In this document: positions 24,336 to 36,407 of the stretch, piece after piece
Position numbering within the stretch: position 1 is the stretch's first letter
Layout: each line of letters opens with the position of its first letter
Source of the DNA: Planctomycetota bacterium
GTDB taxonomy: Bacteria > Planctomycetota > Planctomycetia > Pirellulales > PLA5
Direction of reading: 5' to 3'
DNA: 64,000 nt
Assembly (NCBI GenBank): GCA_003576845.1
Contig: QEVJ01000068.1
Span: forward strand, 1-64,000
Notes under the pieces: generated by a model
The model's database searches: none
Seen by the model: only the letters and a program-made list of their open reading frames with translations
Told to the model about the DNA's origin: nothing
Position numbers and translations under genes: made by a program

Positions 24336-26861
24336 CTATCGCCCTTTTTGGCGTTTCTTGTTCTTGTTCTTGTTCTTCGCCGTGCTACCGTTCGTGGCGG
24401 GTTTCGGCTTGACCGCGACCGAAGCTGGCGCCGTTTCGCCTTCGGTTTTCGGCGCGGGCTTCGGCATCAGCTTCCGCTCGGCCAGACCCCACGTGCTCGA
24501 ACAGATGAAGTACAAGCACAGCCCGCTCGCCACTTTGTAGAACAGGAAGCACATCACGACCATCATGTACTTCATGATCTTTTGCTGCATTTCGGCCTGT
24601 TCGTTGGTCGGCGGCGGCGTGAACAGCTTCTGCTGCACGATCATCAAACTGACGGTAATGATCGGCAACACGTTCAAGAACGGACCCATCGCCGGCGGCA
24701 GCATTCCCCAAAGTCCGCCGTTGATGACGAAGTGCGGCATCCAGCCGCTCCAGTCGTACAACATGTCGGGCGCGGCGAGATTCGAGCACCACGCCAGGCC
24801 GGGAATCAGCGGCGCCTGACGCAATTCGATGTCGACCGACAGCGAGTTGTACAGCCCGATGAAGATCGGCAACTGAATGAAGATCGGCAAGCAGCCCGAG
24901 AGCGGGTGGTAGTTGTGCTTGCGGAAGAGCTGCGAGAGGGCGCGGTTGCGGGCTTCGAGATCTTTCTTGTACATCTCGTTGATCCGCTTCATCTCGGGCT
25001 GAAGCTCTTGCATCTTCATCGCCCCGAGCACTTGCTTGCGGCTTAACGGGAACATCGCCAGGCGGACCATGACGGTGAGCATCAAGATGGCCAGGCCATA
25101 GTTGCCGACCAGCGCGTGAAACGTGTGCAGAACGCCCTGCAAGAATCGTGCGATCCACGCCCACACCCACCAGCCGTAGTCGACGGTCTGGCGCAGGTCG
25201 TACTGGCCGAGCAACTCCGGACGCTTGGGGCCGGCGAACAGTTCGTATTCGTGAACGATCTTGTCGCCCTTTTTGGCGAGCGTGCGCGGCTCCGTGACGA
25301 TCTGGCACGTGATATTGGTGAGGTTTTCGTGGGCCTTCATCACGTCGCCCACGAGAACCGGCCGGGTCGTGATCTTTTCGTCGTGCTTGGGAAGGACCGC
25401 GGCGGCGAAGTATTGCGCGTTGACGCCGACGAACGCCACCGATTCCTGCCGGCGGACCCAGTCGGATTCGTCGGGCCGCTTGGCGACGTCGACACAGCGC
25501 ATCGGGAAGAACCCGGTTCGTTCGCCGTCGTCGTTTTCGGGACCGACGAAGTAGTCGCGCATGCCGAGGCGGGAATACCACCAGCCTTCGGTCGGCAAGC
25601 CGGTCGGACCGTCGAGCCGATAGGCGATCCGCCGCTCGCCGTCGGTTAGCTGCTCGATCGTGATTTTTAGCGTGAGGTGATACGCCCGGGCGTCGACGTT
25701 CTCGTTTTCGCCGTTGGCGAGCGCCGCAAGCTCGAACCGCTTGGTGACTTTCAGACCGAGCTTGTCGAGCGTGTGCTCGAACTCGACCGACTTTTCGTCG
25801 TGCGCGGCGACGCGCCATTCGACCGAACTCAGGTCGACGCCGTCGAGCTTTTCTTCGCCGACCTTCGTGAGCGACACGAGATACGAAAGCTGATCGTCGA
25901 TGCCGCGGTTGGGCGGTTCCGGCGACTCGCGGCGGTGGCGGCGGTTCTCGATCTCCGGGCGGACGATCTGCATCGGGTGCCGGTCAAGCGTCGCGCGGAG
26001 TGTGGCCGGCTTGCCGTCGCGGAGGATGGCGATGTCGATTTCCTCGTCGGGGCGAGTTTCGGCGAGGATGCCTTCGATCGCATCGGCGCCGGCGACTTCC
26101 CGGCCGGCCAGCTTGACGATGATATCGCCCGGCTTGAGACCCGCGGCGCTGGCCGGGGTGCCCATTCCTACGACGCCGACGACCGCGCCATTGGCCGCGT
26201 CGGTCGGCGAAAGATGACCGAGGTAGCCGCTGTCGTCTTCGAGATCGCGATAGCGATGGCTGGCCAGCTCGATCCGCTCGACCACCGCGCCGCGATTGTC
26301 GAACGTCACCAGCAGACGATAGGGGCTATCGGGTTGGATCGACCCGACCGCGAGACGTTGGCGGCTGACCTTTTCGGCGACAGCCGGCGGCGGTTTCGCC
26401 CCATCCGGCGGTTCGGCGTTGGGCTGGTTGGGCTTGTCGTTGGGTTTTTCCGCGGGTTTATCGCCCGGTTTTTCGCCGGGCGGAACTTGCGCGACTTCGG
26501 GCTTTTTCGGTTCCGGCCGTTTGGCGATTTCGACGGCGTCAGTGAGCTTTTCCTTGGTGAATTGCACGCGCGCTTTGGAGAGCCTCCACCCCTCGGACCC
26601 TTTGCCGGAGAGGGTGAGTTCGTACTCGCCGGACATCAGTTGCCACTCGATCGTCTTGCCGTCGCCGTCGTCCTCGGCTTTCAGGCTGAGCTTTCGCTCG
26701 GCGCCGTCCGATTTGGCGACGATCTCGACATTGTCGCGATCGAGACCGTCGGGGACGGTGATTTCCAGCGTACCCACCGGGCGGAGATAGGCGACCAGCG
26801 CCATCCAGCCGAGCAGGATGCCGAACGAGAGCACGAGAAACAGGGCGAAATTGCGTTGCAC
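24336..26861 (-). CDS. yidC: YidC/OxaI membrane protein insertase with an inserted PDZ domain
   Basis: An 841-residue insertase that helps membrane proteins enter and fold in the inner membrane. It has an N-terminal membrane helix (residues 5-25), a Pro/Lys-rich linker (about 117-160), and a large extracytoplasmic domain. Within that domain a PDZ module sits at about 222-295 (VVGMGTPASAAGLKPGDIIV). The C-terminal OxaI domain includes NYGLAILMLTVMVRLAMFPL with its conserved Arg, and SGCLPIFIQLPIFIGLY. The C-terminus is Lys-rich, suiting ribosome contact. Ordinary YidC proteins have no PDZ. It is not next to rnpA or rpmH, the usual neighbours. Identity is certain; what the PDZ does is unknown. 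Confidence 0.95.
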   Translation of the reverse strand: MQRNFALFLVLSFGILLGWMALVAYLRPVGTLEITVPDGLDRDNVEIVAKSDGAERKLSLKAEDDGDGKTIEWQLMSGEYELTLSGKGSEGWRLSKARVQFTKEKLTDAVEIAKRPEPKKPEVAQVPPGEKPGDKPAEKPNDKPNQPNAEPPDGAKPPPAVAEKVSRQRLAVGSIQPDSPYRLLVTFDNRGAVVERIELASHRYRDLEDDSGYLGHLSPTDAANGAVVGVVGMGTPASAAGLKPGDIIVKLAGREVAGADAIEGILAETRPDEEIDIAILRDGKPATLRATLDRHPMQIVRPEIENRRHRRESPEPPNRGIDDQLSYLVSLTKVGEEKLDGVDLSSVEWRVAAHDEKSVEFEHTLDKLGLKVTKRFELAALANGENENVDARAYHLTLKITIEQLTDGERRIAYRLDGPTGLPTEGWWYSRLGMRDYFVGPENDDGERTGFFPMRCVDVAKRPDESDWVRRQESVAFVGVNAQYFAAAVLPKHDEKITTRPVLVGDVMKAHENLTNITCQIVTEPRTLAKKGDKIVHEYELFAGPKRPELLGQYDLRQTVDYGWWVWAWIARFLQGVLHTFHALVGNYGLAILMLTVMVRLAMFPLSRKQVLGAMKMQELQPEMKRINEMYKKDLEARNRALSQLFRKHNYHPLSGCLPIFIQLPIFIGLYNSLSVDIELRQAPLIPGLAWCSNLAAPDMLYDWSGWMPHFVINGGLWGMLPPAMGPFLNVLPIITVSLMIVQQKLFTPPPTNEQAEMQQKIMKYMMVVMCFLFYKVASGLCLYFICSSTWGLAERKLMPKPAPKTEGETAPASVAVKPKPATNGSTAKNKNKNKKRQKGR

Positions 26862-27185
26862 CGGGGACGGTCCTTCGCGATCGAGGATGCTCTAGGAGGC
26901 GAAACCGCCGTCAGGGTCAAATACCAAAGGCCGGGGACGAAACGGCGAACTCCAGCGGGCAACTCCGGTTGTCGACCAAACGACCAGCCGGCCCTCGGCC
27001 AAGGGGCGTCGCCTGCTGGCAGCGCCGGCATCGGAATCAGACAGTATGACGCCTACGGCGTGCCTTGTCTTGGCCCGATCGCGGCTCGATCGACCGTTTC
27101 GGCGCATTTGCCGGCCGCGAAACCGCCACGACGGGCCGCCCGCCAAGGGACCGGCGATCGGGGGCGTTGTGCGCCTTGCTATCCC
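26862..27185. other. intergenic region between sulfatase and yidC
   Basis: About 320 bases upstream of yidC and downstream of the sulfatase stop, both genes on the minus strand. I see no coding region. The perfect palindrome GGCAGGCTCCTGCC lies in the last codons of the sulfatase and could be part of a terminator, but no T-run follows on the minus strand. Confidence 0.45.
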
Positions 27186-28685
27186 CTACAGGGCAGGCTC
27201 CTGCCAACGAGGTACGCCGTCCGTGCTTCGTTGCCGCTCGAATGCTTCCCAATATGGTCGGGTTTTGGCGAGCGGCACGGCTTCGTTGACCATCAACGGG
27301 CGCGTCGATTTCCACCAGGCGTCGTATTCCGCCCGCATCTCCCTCACGGTCTCAGGGTGATCGCCGATCACGTTCAGCGTCTGTCCCGGGTCGGCTTGCA
27401 TGTCGTAGAGCGCCATACCGTCTACTAGACGGAATCGCTGGTTGCGGACCGCGAAGTTCTTCCATTGCCACTTGTCGGGATCGTCGCCGACGGGCCAGCG
27501 GCCTTGATGCGTGAATAGGTAACGGTCGGGCCAGTCCTTCACCGCGGCGTCGGTTTCGATGAGCGGCAAAAGACTGCGGCCTTCGACCTGTTTCTCCGGC
27601 AGCTTCGCTCCGGCCAACGCCGCAAGTGTGGGAAACAAGTCGAGATGCGCGGCGATGCGATCGACGTCGCGTCCGGGAGTAATCTTGCCGTCCCAGCGCA
27701 CGAAAAACGGCACGCGCACGCCGCCTTCGTCGACCGTGTTCTTAAGCCCTTTCATGCCGGCGTTGTAGAATTCGAGCGTCTTACCGTCGGGCGTTCGCCC
27801 CAGCACGTCTCGGCCCGTGCCTTCGCTCATGCCGTTGTCCGACATGAAGATGACGACGGTGTTTTCGAGCAGTTCCCACTCGGCGAGCATGTCGAGCAAG
27901 CGGCCTACGTTCTCGTCGATGTTCTCGACCATGCCGTAGAATCCCGCGTGCTGTTTGGAAAACCCCAGGTCCGTGAATCGCTTGGCATTCTTCTCGGGAG
28001 CATTGAACGGCGCGTGCGGGGCGTTCGTGGCGATGTAGGCGAAGAACGGCGCGTCGCGCTCCTTGGCCGCCTTGATCCAGCCGAGCGCTGCGGTGACGAA
28101 CACGTCGGTGCAATAGCCTTCCGTGCGAACGAACGTGCCGTTGTGGCGAACGATCGGATCGAAGTACTTGTTTCCGGGTGCGTCGGCGCAGCTACAGTCG
28201 TAGGCCTGCCCGATGCCGCCGGCGCCGTGGATGAACGCTTCGTCGAAGCCGCGGCGGTTCGGCTGATAGGCGTCTTCGTCGCCGAGATGCCATTTGCCGA
28301 ATACGCCGGTCGTATAACCGGCCGACTCGAGCACTTGGGGCAGCGTTGTCGCATCGAGCGTCATCCGTTCGCGCTCGAGGATGGTGTGCGTCACGCCGTT
28401 GCGCATCGGATGCCGGCCCGTCATAAGCGCCGAGCGCGTCGGCGAGCACGTCGGGCTGACCAGGAATCGCGTGAACCGCACGCTCGCGTCGTGGAGCTTG
28501 TCGAGATTCGGCGTGCGAATCCACGGGTGTCCGTGTCGGCCGATCGGCGGGTACCCCTGGTCGTCGGTGACGACGAGCACGATGTTGGGTCGCGTCCCGG
28601 CGAGGGTCTCGGCGGCCGCGGTCACGTCGGGACGGGAAAGAACTGCAGCGGAAAAGACAAAGGCTAAGAGTCTCAGTCGAGGCAT
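27186..28685 (-). CDS. formylglycine-dependent sulfatase (arylsulfatase family)
   Basis: A 499-residue exported sulfatase. A signal peptide ends near residue 24. The catalytic motif CSPTRSALMTGRH has the Cys (residue 80) that maturing enzymes convert to formylglycine. Metal ligands are in VVTDDQGYPP and in FMSDNGMSEG. Planctomycetes encode many such enzymes for sulfated polysaccharides; this one's substrate cannot be told. It depends on a formylglycine-generating enzyme that is not in the window. It is a lone gene, divergent from typA. Confidence 0.93.
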   Translation of the reverse strand: MPRLRLLAFVFSAAVLSRPDVTAAAETLAGTRPNIVLVVTDDQGYPPIGRHGHPWIRTPNLDKLHDASVRFTRFLVSPTCSPTRSALMTGRHPMRNGVTHTILERERMTLDATTLPQVLESAGYTTGVFGKWHLGDEDAYQPNRRGFDEAFIHGAGGIGQAYDCSCADAPGNKYFDPIVRHNGTFVRTEGYCTDVFVTAALGWIKAAKERDAPFFAYIATNAPHAPFNAPEKNAKRFTDLGFSKQHAGFYGMVENIDENVGRLLDMLAEWELLENTVVIFMSDNGMSEGTGRDVLGRTPDGKTLEFYNAGMKGLKNTVDEGGVRVPFFVRWDGKITPGRDVDRIAAHLDLFPTLAALAGAKLPEKQVEGRSLLPLIETDAAVKDWPDRYLFTHQGRWPVGDDPDKWQWKNFAVRNQRFRLVDGMALYDMQADPGQTLNVIGDHPETVREMRAEYDAWWKSTRPLMVNEAVPLAKTRPYWEAFERQRSTDGVPRWQEPAL

Positions 28686-29052
28686 GGCAAGACTAGCTCC
28701 ACGAGGCGGGGATATCGAAGAACGATCGAGGGCGCATCATGAACCGCGCCGCGCACAGGTCGCTTGTCGGGGCGCTGCCCTCGACGGGAGGAATGCGGCG
28801 GCGTACCGGTTAAATAGCCTAACCGCCGCGTCGGCGGCTGGCGACTCGGCGACAGTCGGCCTACCTCGGCCGGCGGCAGCGTCACCGCTCGACATCGCTC
28901 TATCCCATTTCGCCCTACCGTCGCCGGCGCAACTCTGGTAAATTCAGGTTTCTCCCACCTTTCGCGTTAGTTTCCCGCCCGCGGCCCCTTTGCTGTGGTG
29001 GGGCCTTCTCTTACCCGCCGGCGTTTCCGCTCGCGGCGGAAGTAGCCCGTAC
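28686..29052. other. divergent intergenic region before typA
   Basis: About 370 bases between the sulfatase and typA starts. It is GC-rich with small self-complementary stretches (CCGCCGCGTCGGCGG near 28820) but no coding region I can support. The typA frame is open to 28990; the peptide encoded there is unlike the family. Confidence 0.5.
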
Positions 29053-30867
<1,815 letters not shown>

Positions 30868-31220
30868 GTCTGCTACCACTCTCGTTACAGAAATGCAACT
30901 TAAATCGGGTGGGGTTGTGGCGCTCGCGGGCGTCGCTTCCTCGGAGGCGATAGATTTCCGCCGCCGCGTCTCCCCGATTTTTTTTCGCGCGTCGCCGGTG
31001 AAGGCGACGGCGCGGCGCGACATTTCTCCGCAGATCGCCGGCAGGCATGTCCAACGGAGTAAGGTATCTCCACAGGTGGTACTCCTACATGCCGAGGACG
31101 CGGATGCCTATAATTACTATTGTCGGTGCAGGTTTTCGTCCATTGGACGGAGAAAATCTACTTGTTTTCGTACCAACGCCGCGTATCGCGACGCACACTA
31201 GATAGGGCAGAAGCACTGTC
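30868..31220. other. intergenic region after typA
   Basis: About 350 bases between typA and the PilZ-like gene. The part around 31100-31170 is locally less GC-rich, with GTCC/GGAC complementarity near 31139-31150. I see no gene and no convincing T-tailed terminator; it probably carries the promoter of the next gene. Confidence 0.45.
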
Positions 31221-31535
31221 ATGGCCACGCAACCTCTGTCCAAGCCGCGTATGAGCCGCAAGAAATCATACCGCACCGCAACGGCGACTCGCCGCCGTCG
31301 CATGCGGTTTCCGCCGCAAACCGGCGAAGTGGTGGTGACTTCGCTCTACCGCGCCACGGCCCACGTCATCGACGAATCGGCCTCCGGCATTGCATTGCTC
31401 TTCGCCAAAGACGAAGTCCCGCCGCTCGGGACTCGCGTGAACATCAACTATAACGGCGCCGTGATGCCGGCCTACGTGCGCAATCACACCCCCGCCGACG
31501 AGGGCTGGGTCCGCGTCGGTCTGGAATGGAATTGA
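31221..31535 (+). CDS. PilZ-like domain protein
   Basis: A 104-residue protein with a basic N-terminus (KKSYRTATATRRRRMRFPP) followed by a small beta-rich domain. The RxxxR-like RRRRMR followed some 30 residues later by DESASGIAL matches the (D/N)xSxxG pattern of PilZ c-di-GMP-binding domains. The C-terminus ends in GWVRVGLEWN, a usual PilZ closing strand. Whether it binds c-di-GMP is untested. It is a single gene, convergent with the BamE-like lipoprotein gene. Confidence 0.65.
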   Translation: MATQPLSKPRMSRKKSYRTATATRRRRMRFPPQTGEVVVTSLYRATAHVIDESASGIALLFAKDEVPPLGTRVNINYNGAVMPAYVRNHTPADEGWVRVGLEWN

Positions 31536-31644
31536 ACGAACTTCGGAGCCCAGCAGGGCGGCGCACGTGTGCTCCGATGGCTCGCTCGGCTCACCAAGTC
31601 ACGAGTCCCGGCGGGCTTCGCTCCGTTCGACGCGCGCGGCGTTT

Positions 31645-32196
31645 CTAGTCCATCGGCGGGTCCCACGCGATCGTCTTTGTTTCATAAGCGCGCACGAACG
31701 CGATGCGGCCCGCGGCGCGTCCTTGGCCGTAGTACCAGTAGTCGACGTAGGCATCGCGCGCAATACGCGTGGGGCGGCCGAGAAGTGCAACGACTTGTTT
31801 GGTCGTCATGCCGGCTTTCATCTGCTCCCAGCGCAGCGTTGTCGCCGACTTTCGCAACACTGGCGGCGCCGCCGGCACCGGGGGCGGGGCCGCCTCGTCG
31901 CCGGACCCGCCAACTTCATTGTCCTCGGGTTTGGCGGCAGCATCATCGTTGCTTGTCGGCGGCGCGTCCGGTTCGGGGGATACGTCCGGTGGTTCTTCCA
32001 CGGGTTGTGACAGGCGGCCCTCGCGGCGCTTCTGTTCCAACTCCTCGCGGGCCTGTCGGTCCGCTTCCTCGCGTTGCCGCGCGCGCTCCTCGACCTCCGG
32101 CGGCAGCGTCGGTTCGTCGCCGCAACCCGCGAGGGACAACGCGGCGCCGAGCGCCAACGCAAGCGGTGAACGGGCGACAAACCGGGTGCGGCTCAT
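31645..32196 (-). CDS. lipoprotein with BamE/SmpA-like C-terminal domain
   Basis: A 183-residue protein. It has a lipoprotein signal with lipobox-like LSLAGC (Cys at about residue 24), a charged Glu/Arg helix, a Pro/Asp-rich linker, and a C-terminal domain of about 65 residues. That domain reads WEQMKAGMTTKQVVALLGRP followed by YVDYWYYGQG, the pattern of SmpA/OmlA (BamE) folds, which assist outer-membrane protein assembly or other envelope functions. No Bam genes are adjacent, so the role stays open. The start at 32196 gives the proper signal; the upstream open frame is not signal-like. Confidence 0.75.
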   Translation of the reverse strand: MSRTRFVARSPLALALGAALSLAGCGDEPTLPPEVEERARQREEADRQAREELEQKRREGRLSQPVEEPPDVSPEPDAPPTSNDDAAAKPEDNEVGGSGDEAAPPPVPAAPPVLRKSATTLRWEQMKAGMTTKQVVALLGRPTRIARDAYVDYWYYGQGRAAGRIAFVRAYETKTIAWDPPMD

Positions 32197-32525
32197 GGCG
32201 AGCGACCAAAACAACGGCGAATGGAAACACGGGGACGGAGCACGAAAGCCCGCGGCACACCGGCCTCTTCGTATCGTAGTTCGCCGGGAAAGCACCGGCA
32301 AGAAACATCGGCTTCATTCGGGTCTTCGGAGGTCCAGCAATCGTTCGCAATTGGAGGTTCTCGGCTCCCAACGCCGCCGTGGGCGCGATTCTGGTTTCCG
32401 CGGCGAGAATCGTATAAGCTAGCGAAACGGCGTCGCGAAATTCCGCGAACGCGGACTCGTCCGCGTCTGGGATTCGCACCTCCCATTCTTTCCAGGATTC
32501 CTCTCCCGCGACGGATCGACCCGCC
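32197..32525. other. divergent intergenic region before dnaE
   Basis: About 330 bases between the BamE-like gene (minus) and dnaE (plus). No gene or repeat is seen; promoters for both are expected. Confidence 0.45.
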
Positions 32526-35500
32526 ATGAGCCCGCGCTCGTTCGTTCATCTGCATTGCCACAGCCATTTCAGCCTCCTCGACGGCGCCAGCTCGATCGAC
32601 CGGCTCGTCGCCAAGGCCAAAGACTCGGGCATGAACGCCCTGGCGCTGACCGACCACGGCAATCTCTACGGCGCGCTCGAATTCTACCAAAAGGCGAAAA
32701 AGGCCGGCATCAATCCGATCGTCGGCTACGAAGCCTACATCGCTCCCGGCAGCCGCTTCGAACGCGAAGCCGGAAGCATGAAAGAGGCCAGCTATCACCT
32801 CACCCTGCTCGCCCAGAACGCCACGGGTTTTCGCAACCTGATCAAAATGGCCTCGTCGGCCTTCCTCGAAGGCTTCTACTTCAAGCCGCGGATCGACAAG
32901 GAATTGCTCGCGGCGCATAGCGAAGGGATCATCTGCCTGTCGGGTTGCGTGAGCGGCGAGTTCAGCCGGAGCCTGGTCAAGGGCGGCGACTTCGAAACGA
33001 ACCTGGCCGACGCGATGGAAACGGCCGCCTGGTTTCACGAGACGTTCGGCGACCGGTACTTCGTCGAGATTCAGAACAACGGGCTGGAAATCCAGCGGAT
33101 GGCGATGGACGGCGCCGTTGAAGTCGCGCGGCGAATGGGTCTGCCGCTCGTCGCGACCAGCGACGCCCATTACGTCAACCGCGAAGACGCGGAAGCCCAG
33201 GACGTGATGCTGTGCATCAATACGGGCCGCTTCCGCACCGACACGAACCGGATGAAGATGGAAGGCGATCAATTCTATCTCCGCGCGCCGGAGGAGATGT
33301 ACGCCGCTTTCCCCGGCTACGAAGACGCCGTGGCCCGGAGCCAGGAGATCGCCGATTCCGTCAATATCGAACTCGATCTCAAGAAGCGGTACTTCCCGGT
33401 CTACACGCCGCCGGAGAACAAAACGCCGGCCGACTATTTGCGCGAATTGTGCATCGATGGTTTGAAGGAGCGATACGCGGGAAACGAGGAGATGCTCCCC
33501 GGCGGCGAGCTCGCGCCGGTCGTGATGGAACGGCTCGAACGCGAGTTGTTCGTCATCAATAAACTCGGCTTTCCCAACTACTTCTTGATCGTCTGGGATT
33601 TCGTCCGCTACGCCCGCAGCCAAGGCATTCCGGCGACGGCCCGCGGTTCGGGCGTCGGAGCGCTCGTCTGTTACGCGCTCTACCTGAGCCATGTCTGCCC
33701 TCTCAAGTACGACTTGCTGTTCGAGCGGTTCCTGGACCTCTCCCGCGAGGAAGCGCCCGATATCGACATCGACTTCTGCAAGGACCGCCGGGCGGAGTGC
33801 ATCGCTTACGTGAAGGAAAAATACGGCGAAGCGAACGTCGCCCAAATCGGCACGTTCGGCACGCTGGCGGCTCGGGCGGCGATCCGCGACGTGGCCCGGG
33901 CCCTCAATGTGCCCATTCCACAAGTCGACAAGATCGTGGCGATGGTGCCCGAAGAACTGGGCATCAAGCTGGAAAGCGCGATCGAGCAAAGCCCCGACTT
34001 GAAGCAGGCCTACGAGTCGAATCCGGAGGTGCGGGACGTTCTCAACCTGGCGAAGAAGATCGAGGGCCTCGCGCGCAACGTCGGTACGCACGCGGCGGCG
34101 GTGGTCATCGCCGACCGCCCGCTGGTCGAGTACGTCCCGCTGGGCCGCGTGACGGGCAAGCAAGACGTCATCACGCAATGGGCGATGGGCGACGTCGAGA
34201 AGGCCGGCCTCTTGAAGATGGACTTCCTGGGCCTCAAGAACTTGACCGTGCTGGCCAAGACGGTCGAGTTGATCCGCGAGTCGCGCGGCGAGACCGTCGA
34301 CCCGCTCAAGTTTCCGCTCGACGACAATCCGACCTACGCGCTCCTCTGCCGCGGTGAGACCAAAGGCGTGTTTCAGCTCGAAAGCGGCGGCATTCGCGAT
34401 TTGCTCACGCGGATGAAGCCCGACCGGTTCCACGACATCATCGCCACGAACGCGCTGTATCGGCCCGGCCCGCTCGAAGGCGGCATGGTCGACCAGTACG
34501 TCGAGTGCAAACACGGCCGCCGCGAGCCGGAGTATCCGCATCCGGTGATGAAGGACGTGCTCGAAGAGACCCACGGCGTGATGGTGTATCAAGAGCAGGT
34601 CATGCGGATCCTCAACAAGCTCGGCGGGATCGAGCTGGCCGACGCCTACAAGTGCATCAAGGCGATCAGCAAGAAGAAGCTCGAAATCATCGCCAAGTAC
34701 CGCGAGGAATTCATCGCCGGAGCAACGGAGAAGGGCCTGTCGAAAGGCGGCGCCGTCGACCTATTCGGCATGATCGAGAAATTTGCAGGCTACGGCTTCA
34801 ACAAGAGCCATTCGACGGCCTACGCGCTGATCGCCTACCAGACCGCCTACCTCAAGACGCACTATCCCGTCGAGTTCATGGCCGCGCTCTTGAGCGGCGA
34901 CATCACCGGGCGGAACTTCAAGAAGAAAGACTCGCTCGTCGAGCACATCGAAGATTGCCGCCGCATGGGAATCGAAGTCGTCGCGCCGGACGTGAACCGC
35001 AGCGAGGCGGAGTTCGCCGTTCGCGACGGCAAAGTCCTCTTCGCCCTCACGGCCATCAAAGGTTGCGGCGAAGGCGCCGCCCTCGCCATCGTCGCCGCAC
35101 GCAAGGAGGGCGGACCGTTCAAGGACATCTTCGATTTCTGCCAGCGGGTCGATTCGCACCACGTCTCCAGCGGCGCGATCGAATCGCTCGTCAAGGCCGG
35201 CGCGATGGACTCCTTCGGCGCCAAGCGTGCGCAGCTCGCGGCCGTCGTCGAAAAGGCGATGCAGTGCGGCGCTTCGACGCAGGCCGATCGCCGCGCGGGT
35301 CAGAAAGGATTGTTCGACGCCGTCGAGGACGAACAAGCCTCTCCCGCGGCCGCGCTCCCCGACCTGCCCGAGTGGCCCGAGCGCGAAAAGCTCGGCAACG
35401 AGAAGGAAGTGCTCGGCTACTACCTCACCAGCCACCCGCTCGCCGAGTACGAACCGATCTTCAAGACCTATTGCACGCATTCGACGGCGCAACTCGCCGA

Positions 35501-36407
35501 GCTGGCCCATCGCTCGGAAGTCCTCGTCGGCGGAATGCTCGCGTCGCTCAAGTTCTCGAACACCAAGAACCCGCGGCCCGGATCGACGAACACGCGGTAC
35601 GTGATGTTTGACCTCGAAGACATGGATGGCATGGTCCGCACGATCTGCTGGCCCGAAGAGTTCGCCGTCTCTGGCCATCTGGCGACGGCCGACGCGATCC
35701 TCGGCATCCGCGGCGCGATCGACCGCCGCCCCGGCAGCGAAGAAGTCAACCTGATCGTCAACGAGTTGATCCCGCTCGACGAATTGGCCAAGCGCTACAC
35801 CCGCGGGATGATGATCCGTCTCCATGAAGCGACCCACGGACCGGAGCGGCTCGACCAGCTTTACGAAGTGCTGCGGGGCTACCCAGGCGATTGCGAAGTG
35901 CAGCTTGCCCTGTGGCTCGCCGATGGGGCGAAGGTCTACATGAAGAGCGAGAAACTCCGCGTGGACCTGAACCCCGAACTTCGCGCCCGTATCGACGACC
36001 TCCTCGGACCCGGCAACGTCAAGCTCCTCTCCGCCCCGCCGAAGCCATCGGGAAACGGAAACGGCAAAGGCCAATACTGCAACCGCAACCCTCTGTGTTC
36101 AAGAAACCGAGCCAACGTTTCGTTTCGGTCGTGGGCCGCGCTATTTCCGCTCGACATCCTGCGGCCGCGGCAATTCTTCGATGCTCTCGATGCCGAAGAA
36201 CTCCAGGAACTTCTTCGTCGTCGCGTACCGCGGTTTCGTCGAACGTTCTCCCGCATCGTCGCCGCGGTCGACGCGCAGCAATTGCCGCCGCACGAGTTGC
36301 GCGAGGAGCGCTCCGCTCGGTTTGCCACGAAGCTTGGCGACCTCTTCCGACAAGACCGGCTGATGATACGCGACGATCGCCAGCACGTCGATCGCCGCCT
36401 GCGATAG
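32526..36407 (+). CDS. dnaE: DNA polymerase III alpha subunit, with unusual C-terminal extension
   Basis: The replicative polymerase subunit. It has an N-terminal PHP domain (FVHLHCHSHFSLLDGASS), a polymerase core with catalytic acidic motif PDIDIDFCKDRR and the GVGALVCYALYL region, and a helix-hairpin-helix stretch. An OB-fold domain follows (VLVGGMLASLKFSN). The family-like part ends near residue 1182 in a Gly/Asn-rich stretch (SGNGNGKG). The frame then continues 111 more residues through DNA that is antisense to scpB copy 2, overlapping it by 267 bases. All three forward frames are open there, so a simple frameshift does not restore an early stop. The tail is probably not a functional domain. 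Confidence 0.95.
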   Translation: MSPRSFVHLHCHSHFSLLDGASSIDRLVAKAKDSGMNALALTDHGNLYGALEFYQKAKKAGINPIVGYEAYIAPGSRFEREAGSMKEASYHLTLLAQNATGFRNLIKMASSAFLEGFYFKPRIDKELLAAHSEGIICLSGCVSGEFSRSLVKGGDFETNLADAMETAAWFHETFGDRYFVEIQNNGLEIQRMAMDGAVEVARRMGLPLVATSDAHYVNREDAEAQDVMLCINTGRFRTDTNRMKMEGDQFYLRAPEEMYAAFPGYEDAVARSQEIADSVNIELDLKKRYFPVYTPPENKTPADYLRELCIDGLKERYAGNEEMLPGGELAPVVMERLERELFVINKLGFPNYFLIVWDFVRYARSQGIPATARGSGVGALVCYALYLSHVCPLKYDLLFERFLDLSREEAPDIDIDFCKDRRAECIAYVKEKYGEANVAQIGTFGTLAARAAIRDVARALNVPIPQVDKIVAMVPEELGIKLESAIEQSPDLKQAYESNPEVRDVLNLAKKIEGLARNVGTHAAAVVIADRPLVEYVPLGRVTGKQDVITQWAMGDVEKAGLLKMDFLGLKNLTVLAKTVELIRESRGETVDPLKFPLDDNPTYALLCRGETKGVFQLESGGIRDLLTRMKPDRFHDIIATNALYRPGPLEGGMVDQYVECKHGRREPEYPHPVMKDVLEETHGVMVYQEQVMRILNKLGGIELADAYKCIKAISKKKLEIIAKYREEFIAGATEKGLSKGGAVDLFGMIEKFAGYGFNKSHSTAYALIAYQTAYLKTHYPVEFMAALLSGDITGRNFKKKDSLVEHIEDCRRMGIEVVAPDVNRSEAEFAVRDGKVLFALTAIKGCGEGAALAIVAARKEGGPFKDIFDFCQRVDSHHVSSGAIESLVKAGAMDSFGAKRAQLAAVVEKAMQCGASTQADRRAGQKGLFDAVEDEQASPAAALPDLPEWPEREKLGNEKEVLGYYLTSHPLAEYEPIFKTYCTHSTAQLAELAHRSEVLVGGMLASLKFSNTKNPRPGSTNTRYVMFDLEDMDGMVRTICWPEEFAVSGHLATADAILGIRGAIDRRPGSEEVNLIVNELIPLDELAKRYTRGMMIRLHEATHGPERLDQLYEVLRGYPGDCEVQLALWLADGAKVYMKSEKLRVDLNPELRARIDDLLGPGNVKLLSAPPKPSGNGNGKGQYCNRNPLCSRNRANVSFRSWAALFPLDILRPRQFFDALDAEELQELLRRRVPRFRRTFSRIVAAVDAQQLPPHELREERSARFATKLGDLFRQDRLMIRDDRQHVDRRLR

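Noticed and set aside
24385-25818. Long minus-strand open frame of 477 codons inside yidC
   Set aside because: It is a different reading frame of the yidC DNA, Arg/Ala-rich with no protein-like pattern; yidC in the other frame is unmistakable.
36072-36407. DnaE tail as a novel functional domain
   Set aside because: The tail is exactly the antisense of scpB copy 2, so its composition is explained without a domain.
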